Shown: piece by piece, positions 12,085-47,088 of the stretch
How positions within the stretch are numbered: the first letter of the stretch is position 1
Layout of the letters: each line of letters opens with the position of its first letter
Assembly: GCA_012295275.1 (NCBI GenBank)
Contig: CM022672.1
Coordinates: 17,346,894-17,410,893, forward strand
Direction: 5' to 3'
DNA from: Chrysomallon squamiferum
Lineage: Eukaryota; Mollusca; Gastropoda; Neomphalida; Peltospiridae
Length of the DNA stretch: 64,000 bases
Notes under the pieces: model-generated
What the model was told of the DNA's origin: nothing
What the model saw: only the letters and a program-made list of their open reading frames with translations
Databases searched by the model: none
Position numbers and translations under genes: made by a program

Positions 12085-12470
12085 TGCATTATACTGTTAC
12101 ACATAATTACAGTTGCTCTAGCTATAAAATTCTTTTTTTTTTTTTTTTTGTATAATCAATACTTCGATTTAGAAACTTAATGTATGTATTAATAATCATA
12201 GAAGTTCTGTATTAGATTTCCATTCAGCTGTTACACATAATTACATAATCTGTCTGTTGGAATGTCTCTCTATCTTTACATGCATATGTGTGTATAATTT
12301 ATACTTAAGTTTAATAAACTGATATATGTAATTGTTAGTAATGATAAAAGTTCTGCTACTACACATAATTATATTACCTGTCTGTTACTTTGTCTCACTG
12401 CCTGCATTAATGTGTTTATGTTTTAGTATAATTGATAATTCTGTTTGAAAATTTGAATTTTATATTTAGT
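12085..12470 (+). repeat. Degenerate roughly 132-bp tandem repeat, three copies
   Basis: The motif TTACACATAATTA recurs at about 12096, 12229 and 12360 (third copy CTACACATAATTA). Shared downstream blocks are ATCTGTCTGTT and a GTATAATT-ATACTT-like segment. Spacing is about 131-133 bp. Copies are clearly diverged, so the array is old. Confidence 0.55.
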
Positions 12471-12957
12471 AGTAGTATACTGTTTTGTTGATTCTTTATT
12501 ATTTTTCTGTTTTGTTTGAATTTAAGGAACAGTTCACATAAGTAACTGCCATTTCATTCCCTGCCTTTGCCAAAATACCAGTGAAATGCATTTGTCCGTA
12601 CATACATAGATATGTACATAATGAAAATTGCTCAAATTATTTTATAATCATTCTAACTCATTTATAAACTCATTGCATGATCAACAAATTTTTTATTAAA
12701 ATGTGGGTTTTTTTGTGTTACTTCATCAAAGGAACTGTTCTAATCTGATTAATGTGAAATGATTGGATGAGTTCTGTGAAATATTTGTTTAATGATCTTG
12801 TGTGAAGTAAATGATGCAGTAAACCAGCTTACAAATATCCACCTACTAAATATAAATTGCCTCTTATAAAGAACTAATTTGTTTTGGAGTTAATTCTCTA
12901 AAAAAAAAAAGTAATTACATTTTTATTAAACAAAAACATTTAAAAATTAAATGAAGC

Positions 12958-12963
<6 letters not shown>

Positions 12964-13019
<56 letters not shown>
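12964..13019 (+). repeat. (AG)n microsatellite
   Basis: About 28 uninterrupted AG units, bordered by A-rich sequence. Confidence 0.9.
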
Positions 13020-13022
<3 letters not shown>

Positions 13023-14103
13023 AAAGAGTAAAATAAATAAACTTATATTTCTTATTCTCCTTTCAAATTTTTTCTATTTATATATGAAATATATTATAAA
13101 TGTTGATATTATATGACTATTATAAAAATATATATATTTTACAAAGGTTTTGCTTTGAATGCCTATTCCAAGAAATAAATATTTTTTTAATTGTTTAATC
13201 TAAAATCAGTTGTTTTGTTTTTCTTTTCAAATATGTAAAACTTACAATATTGAAATATTTTTTTTAGAGATATTAAGTGTCTAGTTAGACAAGGCATTTT
13301 AGAGAAGGCATAATTTTTTGTTCAGAGAAACAGGATCCTTTATCTTGGATAGGATAATATGTCTTTAAGAAATTTGTATACAACACTGGTAACTGTGACC
13401 TTTCAGATCAGATGTGAGTTATAAACATTTTTGGGGATTACTCACTCCATAAACTTCCGTTTGGTTCCTCATTCATTCCAGTAACACGTTTAGTTTCAGA
13501 GATAGAGACAAAACATTTGATATTTCTGTCTGAAAATGAGACATCCAGCAAATAACAGTATTCACAAAAGTGCTCTAAAACACACCTTAACAGCTATCAA
13601 TATTTGCCAATGAATCAACGAGATACGGTGCATATATGTAGAAGTGTGTGTGTTTGTGTATATACACACATTTTAAAGAAAATATCAAGACTGAAGATGT
13701 TTATATCACTCCATTGCTGTTGGTTAATGTTCAATACTTGGCCATGTGACTCAAGACATGGTTCAATGTGGTGGGTCACAGTTATGATGATATCTCTCAG
13801 ACAAAAAGGACATCATTATAAACCCTATTTAAAGTAAGTTAAAACTGTTTATAGTCATTTGTAATACATAACATTTAGCAATAAAGAGTTTGGAGTTATC
13901 AGTCCATTAAAGAAAAATAAAAGAACATTGATTAAATATAGAAATCACAAAAAATGTATCATCAGAATATTGTAAAATAAATATTAATGCTGTTGGTTGG
14001 TGGATTTGTATGATAAATACTCTTTACAAAATACCTTCAAAGACTGAGTGTACAAGCCATTCAATGACCGTTTGTCAAAAATATGTATTTTTTATTTATT
14101 TAT

Positions 14104-14107
14104 TTTA

Positions 14108-14169
<62 letters not shown>

Positions 14170-14677
14170 ATTTTATTATTATTATTAATATTATTATTTT
14201 TTAACATTTTGTCTTTGTTAATAAAAAATTATAAGAATAATCATTTTAAATAATCTGTAATCAAATGATCATCATCTTTATGTTTAGATTAATGTCCTGG
14301 CATTTGCTACAATTCAAAGTGCATATAAATGTCTATAATAAAAACCTTAAAGGATGGAGAGATAATAAACTAAAAGTAATGTATAATAACAATATACATT
14401 TAAATGAATGTAATCCATTTTGTAACCAAACAGTTAACAATGTTTTTTTGGCAGGAATCATTTATCCTTTAATTTCCAGTGATCCATGTGAAGGGACTTA
14501 ACTCTTACATTGCATAAAATAAATATTTTCTTCGAAATTGTTATTTACTTGTGAATATAATTTTTTTAAAAACCAGAAAAAAAAAAAAAAGAATTCTGTG
14601 AGATTATATTTTTGATGAATAAAGATTAACTATTTCTTTATTGTCTGTAGATATTATTATTATTATTATTATTATTA

Positions 14678-14723
<46 letters not shown>

Positions 14724-14740
14724 ATTAAACAATTAAAATC
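14104..14740 (+). repeat. Clustered (TTA)n microsatellites
   Basis: There are two long TTA/ATT blocks, at about 14115-14167 and 14650-14722, with non-repeat AT-rich DNA between them. Both generate poly-Leu, poly-Ile or poly-Tyr frames that are not genes. Confidence 0.85.
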
Positions 14741-14929
14741 AAAAACACAAATACAAATGGAAGAGAAAATTAATTTTATTTTTAAATTATTTAATATTTT
14801 TACATCAAACCATTTTACATACAGTTTGTATTACATACATAATTTTCTAGTACAGGATTTAGTTACGAACTTGAGAACATTAAGATGGAATTATAGAATG
14901 TTTTATATATACATTATGCTTTTGTGTGT

Positions 14930-14930
14930 G

Positions 14931-14980
<50 letters not shown>

Positions 14981-15163
14981 CAAAACCAGCTACTTGCATT
15001 GCCCTCCAAAATTCTGAACTTTGATTTTTAAAAGCATTTTTTTATCCAAATTGATTTAAAATAAACTAGTTATGAACTAACAATGAACTGATGGTAGTCC
15101 ACCCTCTCAGATCTTTGCCATAGGCAGCTGCCTTGTTGGCTTAATGTAATGGCAGTGCTAGCC

Positions 15164-15203
<40 letters not shown>

Positions 15204-15250
15204 GTGCGTGCGTGTGTGTGTGTGTGTGCATGGGTGGGTGTGCGTGTGGG
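14930..15250 (+). repeat. Two (GT)n microsatellites
   Basis: One GT tract spans about 14930-14979. A second, with GC interruptions, spans about 15165-15250. About 185 bp of unique sequence separates them. Confidence 0.85.
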
Positions 15251-16005
15251 TGTATGTATACATTTCCATGTAAATATGTGTATGTATAAATACATTAGAA
15301 AAAATACAATTTAAAATTTTTTAAATCTTTTAAAAATAAAGTTAATGCTTTTTTTTTTCATGTTTCATATTATAAAACATTGGATGTATGTGTCTGTCTG
15401 TCTGTCTGTGTGTATGTTAAATACAAACAAAGCAAATAACGGAAGTATACGACAGAACAACATTCCTTCTGTGAACAGCTTGCATTGATTGAGCTTGTAA
15501 ACAAACTGTCAGGTATTCAACATTAAAAAAAAATAAAAAGTATAAAAAATAACCCCAGAAATTCTTATACAAAATATTGAAATAAAATTAGAATAATAAT
15601 AATAATAATAATAAACCCAGAATAAGGATGGATTCTAACGTTTCATTGGTGTTTGTATAATGTTCAGGATGAAGTAATAGTTTTTTGATTTGTTAAGAAC
15701 AAAAGGAACAGTGATCTATTGCACTGACTGTATTTTTAAAATAAATTGTTAATTATTTGACATTAATCACATAAAATCCTAAATTGTAATACAGAATATT
15801 AAAATTATTAAAACAAATTTTAAGATCACCTATCAAGAAATATGGGATGTCACTATTTGCACTCTGTAAATTCATATAATTTTTATGACTAATTATTATA
15901 ATTTAAATTTTTTATTTAAATTCAGTATTAGTGGCAGATTTATAATGATTCAAAGTAAATAGGAAAAAAGAATAGAAATTTATAAATTCATGAAATACAC
16001 CGAAA

Positions 16006-16200
16006 TAGATTTTTAGGCATATTAATGAAGTAACATTTATAAATTTGAAAGAAAATAATAATTTTTGATAAAGAAGAAAATCTATAGCTAATTCAAAATG
16101 ATAAATTGCACAAATAAAAAGATTTTTAGGCATATTAATGAAGTAACATTTCAAAATTTGAAGGAAAATAAAAAAATTTAATAAACAAAAAAATCTATAA
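16006..16200 (+). repeat. Direct duplication of about 115 bp
   Basis: The block GATTTTTAGGCATATTAATG followed by AAGTAACATTT occurs near 16006 and again near 16121. Similar downstream sequence follows both (AATTTGAA-GAAAATAA, then AAAATCTATA). Both copies are AT-rich and non-coding. Confidence 0.7.
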
Positions 16201-17009
16201 TTCAAAAAGATAATTTATAAAAAAAAAAAAAAAAAAAATTAATCTATAACTGTTTTAGAAAACGAATATAGCTGATTTAAAAAAATAATAATAATAAAAA
16301 TAAAAATTCTAATAACAAACAAAAAAGTATATACATCATGCAGTCAGTGTAAAAATTTTAAATCTTAATCACACAAAGATAACAGAAAAAATAAAATACC
16401 TACAAACATTCATTACACTTCTATTATCAGCAATATAACACACACAAAGCTAACACATATATTTGGCAGTTATATTCTAAACCATAAAACTAATCAGTTC
16501 AAATAAAATATAAGATTAAAATAATTTTTTTAACCCGTACTGACTGGAGTTAAATGTAGAAACAAAAAATGAAAATAAATAAATAAAATGGATCTTTTCT
16601 TAATCTATTTTAACTTTGAATAAAAACAAAAATAATTAAAATAATTAAATAAATAATTAAGCTTGAAATAAAGATCTGAAAATATTTCTGCAAATATGTA
16701 TTACCCCAAAACTAACTTAAACAAAACAAAATATTTTGAAAATTTGTGTCTACAAAATGGAGCACCATAAAATTACTCATGTTCAAAGACTGACAAACTT
16801 CTTTATTACACAATAAATAAACTTGCAGTTACTTTATTTTTTAGTAGCTGCATATTACAAATACAATAACATTTACACACTGCAAGACACATTTTATTTA
16901 AAACACATATTAAATTACAATGACACAGGTTAATTAAATTCAAAGTATTAAACAGCATATCAGTATTTACATAACCAGTCACAGTATATATAATTTAATA
17001 CAACATATT

Positions 17010-17011
17010 AA

Positions 17012-17045
<34 letters not shown>

Positions 17046-17058
17046 AATAAATAAATAT
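17010..17058 (+). repeat. Poly-A / (AAAT)n tract
   Basis: An A-run of about 30 nt or more is followed by AAAT units. It has the look of a retroposon tail, but I see no recognisable body upstream. Confidence 0.7.
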
Positions 17059-18139
17059 ATAAATGAAAAGCCTCTGACCTACAAATGTAATTAAATTAAT
17101 TATAAAGTAATAAATTATAAAGAAAAAAACAAACAACCACCCCCCCAAAAAACACATAACCAAACACCCGTATATACATTTAAGTAAGAGAAGAAAGGTT
17201 TATTAATCCAAACTGAATGATTTATCTCAGTTTTAATGTACAAATAAAATTAAATGACACTGTATACTTCTTTTGTATGCTTTAAGTTTTTATAGAGATA
17301 ATTATTTTAAAATATTTACATACATTTCTTCTTCAAATTCAGTATCATTTTATTCCCTATTTCAATTTGGATTTTTTTGAGTTTCTTAATTTTATTATTA
17401 ATATTAGTATTAGTATTAAAATCATTATTATTATTATTATTTTCATCATCATCATCATCATCATCATTACCATAACTATCATTATCACCATCATCATTAA
17501 TATATTATTATTATTTTATTTTTATTATTATTATTATTGTTATTAAATGATAATACAACCAGGATCAGTTTCATTAATTCAGTTATTTATTTAGACATCC
17601 CAAATGGAACATAACTGAGATCAATATTGTTAGAGCTTTGGTTCAAAAGGTGATACCTCAGATAACCTTGTAATCAAATAGAGTTTACAAAATGTGATGG
17701 ATCAGATTCTCAAGACTGTCTGGTGCCAAGAAGATTGCTCATGATACACATAAAACAAATAAAGCAAGTCATTACTGGTGTCTGAAATGAGTCATTCTAG
17801 AAAAGATCATGTTCTGTTGGTAATATTCGATATCATATTTGATTATTTGAAAGCATTCGGTATTTTGTAATCTTGTTATTCTCAGTGCTACCATTACACC
17901 ATTTTCCTGTTCCTGACAAGGTCCCATTCTTGGATTATCAAAGACTTATGATCTGTAATTACTTGTCTTTGTAAAGGTGGAGATTATTATTTATCTGTGT
18001 AGGTATGAATACCATAGTCATGTCCTAGTTTCTCTAGATGTTCTGCTGGCTTAAATGGAGTGTTGTGTATTATATGAATATAATTTGCTCAATAACAAGT
18101 TATATCAGTGACAGATTTTCTGTTTCTATATAATGTTAA

Positions 18140-18145
18140 TTTATT
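18140..18145 (-). terminator. Candidate polyadenylation signal of the SLC6-like gene
   Basis: TTTATT on the plus strand reads AATAAA on the minus strand, about 340 nt past the stop codon of the SLC6-like gene. It is the closest canonical hexamer I noticed. Confidence 0.3.
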
Positions 18146-18480
18146 TGAAGGCTATTTTTATCTTCAGAAAAAAAAAAAAAATTCTGATTTTCTTTTCATA
18201 ATAATGACTGAAATTATTCCATTTGGAAAAAGAATAACACCCACACACACAAAAACCAATCATGTTTGTAAGTGGCCTTTTGTATAACACATTTCTTTCT
18301 CAGTAAGGTATGGTTCACACCTTTCATGTAAATTAATAATATTCTGAGCTCGAGTCATATGTACATATTATTAACATACTAGCCACGTGAATAGGCTTTT
18401 ACTGTTTTAACATTGAGCTCAAATCGTATATACATAATTGGTCATATTGGTTACCAGAACGTGTATTAATGTGTTGTTTT

Positions 18481-42214
<23,734 letters not shown>

Positions 42215-42349
42215 TATTCCAGAAAGAAGAAGAAGAAGAACAAACAAACAACAGGAACAACGTCGTCGAGTCTCGGAATTCACCACACACACTGACTGCT
42301 GTCCACCTCTCTGAGCGGACCAAACGATTCGGAAGGCACTTGACGCCAC

Positions 42350-42361
42350 TGCGCCTGCGCA
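42350..42361 (-). promoter_or_regulatory. NRF-1-like palindrome upstream of the SLC6-like start
   Basis: TGCGCCTGCGCA (on the minus strand TGCGCAGGCGCA) matches the NRF-1 consensus. It lies about 140 bp upstream of the start codon in a short CpG-containing patch (about 42260-42370) that contrasts with AT-rich surroundings. This is consistent with a TATA-less core promoter for the SLC6-like gene. Confidence 0.45.
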
Positions 42362-42580
42362 AATTAACTCGATTTCGTTTTTTCACAAGTGGCACAAGGA
42401 GAATAAATTTTTCGAAGACTTTTGGTCAAATCTGTTTTCTAAGTCCCTGGAATGAAAAAAAAGCCCGTTATGTTGATGATTATCGGCACAATCCTGCTTC
42501 ATGGAACACCAGAGATTTCGTGGCGTGTCAGATAGCTATAAAATGATATGCTAAACATGTTCGATCTTTTCATCGTTGTA

Positions 42581-42581
42581 G

Positions 42582-42628
<47 letters not shown>
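42581..42628 (+). repeat. Long poly-A run
   Basis: About 48 consecutive A residues, possibly a retroposon tail. No element body is recognisable next to it. Confidence 0.9.
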
Positions 42629-42629
<1 letters not shown>

Positions 42630-43309
42630 ACAAGAACAAAAATCGATAGGAAAAGAATTGTTTTCTCAATGAACACTTGTGCAATTTTTATCCATGTTTC
42701 GTGTCAGACAAAAAGATCTTGGAACAAATTATTTTAGTATTTGAGAAATATATGACGTCTTTTGAATGACATTTAGAAAAGAGCTTACGCATTATGATTG
42801 ATGGTTGAAATGTTTGGGTTTTTATAAACCAGGAAATGTATTATTATTATTATTATTTATTTTTTTTTTTTTTTTTCGTTTCTAATAATTATTTCTAATT
42901 AGAAAGCGATAAAATTGATTTATATAATTAGTATTATTACAAAAGGTAATGGCGCTAATTGTTAACAGAATTATTATTTAAAGTTAGGAAATAGTAATAA
43001 TAAAATAATAATATTGAAAGAATAACAAAAAAATATTATATTTATTATCTTGAATAGGAAATAACTGCCGATGTGAAGGAATAAAGTGAAAAGTTGAATT
43101 TGCATAATAAAAAAGACGTCCGAGGATTTAAAATAATGGAATAGTTTCCAAGAAAGCTGCACAATAGCTTCGCAATTAAGGAAACAACAAAAGGAAATCA
43201 AGAGAGAAATAAATAAATACATAAAATAATAAGACAGGCCCCCCCCCCCTACAAAAAGCAATCAAACAACGTCACAAAAAATAAACAAACTAATTCCACA
43301 AAACAAACA

Positions 43310-43310
<1 letters not shown>

Positions 43311-43359
<49 letters not shown>

Positions 43360-43531
43360 AAAGAAAGAAACGAAACGAAAAGTAAAACTAACAGCAGAAG
43401 AAGGAATTAAAAAAAAAGAAAAAGAAAAAAAGATAACCCAACAAAAGAGAACAACACACACATACGCACGCACGCACGCACGCACGCACGAACACACACA
43501 CACACACACCACCACCACCACCACCACCACC
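43311..43531 (+). repeat. Poly-A, (ACGC)n and (CCA)n cluster
   Basis: An A-run of about 47 nt is followed by purine-rich sequence, about six ACGC units, AC units and eight ACC/CCA units. It yields a poly-Val/Cys frame on the minus strand that is not a gene. Confidence 0.85.
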
Positions 43532-44227
43532 AAAACATCAAAACAAACATCAAAACAGGCCTATTATAAAACATTTTATTTTAAATACACATTTGTTTCC
43601 AGGTTTGTCAAAGGCCTATTTAATCATTACATGGAGTGAAAACAAATAATAAATAAAGCAAACGACATAGATAAGCGAAACTGATTGACTGAGTGATCGT
43701 TTTACCTTTGTCAGTACAAATCAAAGGATTGTTAGATGTGTAGGTAATTCTAGGTAGCATGGGTTAAAACAATCCGCGCATTCTGTGTCTGTTATCAAAC
43801 AGATGTTTGTGATATGTTTACAGGACAGTGAAATTTAAATTTAAAGGACTGAATGGTTTGTGCTGATTAGTTTGTGCAGAGAGAACAGGTTAGAAACCAA
43901 ACAGGTTTACCACTGATTCCTACTTGATCTTGAATTCTAAAACATGAAAGAGTCAAATAAAATATATTTTAAAAATTAATAAAGGATTACTAAGCGTTTG
44001 TTCTTTTTTTTTTTTTTTTTTTTTTTAATTTTTATCACTTTTTCTTTCTTTCTTTCTTTTTTTTTTTTTTATTGTTTGACTTTATTGATTAGGAAGGGAG
44101 GTTTTTAGTTATATTATTTATTTATTTTTATTGCACATATTAAATTCGTTTATTCATATCGATACCAGGTAATATATAACAATATTAAGAGGTTAAGTTA
44201 AACGTAATAGATATAATTTATAGTTTA

Positions 44228-44415
44228 ACACACACACACACACACACATATAGAGGTAGTATATACATGTATATATATGTGTGTATGTATGTATATATAT
44301 ATATATATATATGTATGTATATGTATATGTATGTGTATATATGTGTGTGTATATATATATATACACACACAAACACACACATATATATACACATACATAT
44401 ACATATGTATATATA
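44228..44415 (+). repeat. Compound (AC)/(AT)/(GTAT) microsatellite cluster
   Basis: Alternating AC, AT, GT and GTAT runs are nearly palindromic as a whole. Four overlapping open frames here are repeat artefacts. Confidence 0.9.
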
Positions 44416-45276
44416 TGGGTTTTTGTTGTTTTTTTAAAATTCCGAAGACATTCATTTGAAAGCCAAATCCTTCTAAAAAGGTTTGACATGTTGAAGTCCT
44501 GTCAGAGACACAAGTGCAGTTTGTTAGCTTTGAACTTCAGTCTTATTCATGACAAACAAACAAAATAAATGAAACATCCACCATTCCCGGTAATCGATAG
44601 ACCACTCAAAGAATCCTCTGTTGGGGGAACGGGCCTATCCAAGTCGGCGTAAAATGGGATTCCTCAACCGACAATGCCCCGAGGGTGCGGATGTTTCTGA
44701 AGAACTAAGTTAATATTGACAGACCGGGGGGCTGGGGAGTATCGAATCGAAACATCAGTAGCAGCTCTTTGTACGCGTTCGTTAGCTAAGGGCAGATAAT
44801 TCTGAGTCAGAATTACTCGCTGATGTGAATATTAACTTGTTAATGCTTTGAAAGCTGATGTAATTGATAAAGCATACAACGGACTTTATTTTAATGATTT
44901 CAGTAGGTTAAAAATGCTTGTATTGTTTTTCCTTTGCCATTTTTCTTTTATTTTCATTGAACTTCTTTTACATCTTCCAAAACTGCTGTTTGTACAGATA
45001 ACATTTAATAGATAATAATAATTACAGATAAATTAAGAATATGACACCAAGTACTTACACTAAGTTGATTTTAAAATACAGTGAAATGCCATGTGTTCGC
45101 ACTAATTTAAAAACCGCTATCTGGTTTCATAAATAATTTTAATTGTTATTTCAGTATAAAAATCGTCTAAATACTGGCGTAAAATAATTATAATACTTAT
45201 CTAACAGCCAAAGTATGAAAATATTTTGAAACATCTGGTTTTTTATGTTTTATAACACTATAGAACAATAGAGAAA

Positions 45277-45313
<37 letters not shown>

Positions 45314-46674
45314 ATGATCTAGTGTGTTAGTGAACGTATCTTTGATTTTATTTTATTTTACTGGACTCATTGTCGCTTTGTACGATTTTCTTCGGAATAA
45401 AATAAAGAAAAATAACTGATATAAAAACAACAAACCAAGCATTTATACATTTAAAGAAATGAAAAAAGACACATTATTTTAATGAAACTCGAGTCGTTAC
45501 TGTATTACTACTGTTACTACTACATCTAGTTTTAATACTGCACTTTTATTGCCACTGCTGCCGTTACTGTTACTACTACTACTACTACAACAAGAGTTCA
45601 GTCAGATATTAAGTTACCTCGTATGCAGCTATATAACGTTAGAGAGGAGAAAGTTTTTTTTTTATTAAACGATATATTTTCTTCTGTATATTTCACTCCA
45701 GACTACGTCTGGCTTATCGGTAAGTCTGCTGATGACGTTTGCATTAATTTTATCACGTGCCATTCGTGTCAGCTTGAAACGAGCGCAAAACCCGCGTAAT
45801 TATTAGAAACATTTTTCACATGCTAGTTAGGTTTTTTCACATCCGGCTTTGGTGACCTTTTGTTAAAAGGGACTAAGAAGGAAGTCAAGGAAATAAAATA
45901 AAATAAATAAATAAATGTATTCGATTAACTGAATTCATTTTAAATCAAGGTTATATGGAGTCATACATAACGTTTATGAAATTACAGGTAACTGGCTACC
46001 GCCAAGACAACAAATACTGTTTGAATTAATAGATAAGGACCATTTCGCATGCTCCCTAGCAGAGTCAGAAACACTCGTCAGAAATATATATTTCACGTTT
46101 TCCTTTACTACAAGGAATGTGTCGAAAATGTTTCAGTTATTATAAACTATCATATGATTTTGGAACTCAATCTCATTATTAAATTCAGATTTTCTTGTTT
46201 TTCTTTTTTTTTTTTTTTTTTTTCTTACCCCACTCCTTTTTCCATTCTACAAAACTGAATAAGAATACATCTAATTTAATAACACTAAATCATATAAACA
46301 ATAAAACATCTATTACTTCAACATTATTTATTATTATTATTACTACTAGATATAAATTGTTTATTAACATTACAACTTCAAGTAATTGTTTATGATGAAA
46401 TTCTATTCAGTAATTTCAAATTTGATATATAATCCAAACAAAATCTTGGTATTTTATGTTGTTGTTTTTATTCAGTATTCATTTATTATTAGGTTAAGTG
46501 AATATTTTAATACACAGAATTATAAGGCTTTATGCCGGAACTAACGTAACAACGAAGGGAGGTAACTGTTGTTTTTTTTTTTTTTCCAGGAAATACTCCT
46601 CTGTAAAGAATATGTGTTATTTTGAAAGTAATTTACCAATAAACTGAAACGAAAGTTAAGAAGAAAACGTCGAA

Positions 46675-46950
46675 ATGGCTTCAAACGACAGTGGCAATTG
46701 TAGCGATAATTGGTTAGATGAAACTAACACTGACAGCCGCAATAACTGTTGTGCATACGGCAAATCAGATACGAATGCAAACGACGAATGTAGGACGCAC
46801 CGACAAAACAACGAATTCTACTGTCTTCAATGTCGATGTCATCTTTGCAAGGAATGTGTGAACGACTCCGATCACCTAAGACCTCCATTTCATTACCATG
46901 ACGACAAACAGGCGATTCTTTCGACAAAGGAGGCCATTCAACAGTTGAAA
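46675..46950 (+). CDS. B-box gene exon 1 (start and B-box zinc finger)
   Basis: The 92 codons run from MASNDSGNC to AIQQLK, ending AAA/GTGAGT in phase 0. The ligand series C-x2-H-x7-C-x2-C-x4-C-x2-C-x5-H-x5-H fits B-box type 2. The first 38 residues are Asn, Asp and Ser-rich, with a CC pair but no RING pattern. Confidence 0.88.
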
Positions 46951-47038
46951 GTGAGTAGAATATACATAAATGTTATGATAGGTAAATAAATAAATATGGA
47001 AGAAATAATAATAATAATAATAAGAATAAAAATAATAC

Positions 47039-47088
<50 letters not shown>

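Larger units (their letters stand above)
11474..18480. other. 3' UTR and intergenic repeats between FAXC and the SLC6-like gene
   Basis: The two genes converge here (plus strand ending at 11473, minus strand ending at 18481). I see no coding exon between them. Contents are a 132-bp tandem repeat (12085-12470), AG, GT, TTA and poly-A tracts, and a 115-bp direct duplication (16006-16200). The open frames at 13604-13837, 14265-14501 and 15912-16205 have no recognisable domain and follow local repeats. Confidence 0.55.
42215..46674. other. Intergenic region between two divergent genes
   Basis: The SLC6-like gene starts leftward at 42214 and the B-box gene starts rightward at 46675. The space holds a 48-nt A-run (42581-42628), an A-run plus ACGC and CCA repeats (43311-43531), a compound AC/AT/GT cluster (44228-44415), an AAAT repeat (about 45275-45316) and T-runs. 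A GC-richer patch at about 44580-44770 has no open frame or fold I recognise. Confidence 0.6.

Noticed and set aside
42215-42349. An N-terminal extension of the SLC6-like protein upstream of 42214
   Set aside because: No ATG occurs in the extended frame, it is Cys/Leu/Ser-rich, and the ATG at 42214 has good context and sits at the usual distance before TM1.
44580-44770. A GC-richer patch considered as a possible tRNA or structured RNA
   Set aside because: I could not find a cloverleaf, the TTCRANNC box or pairing arms, and no open frame of note.
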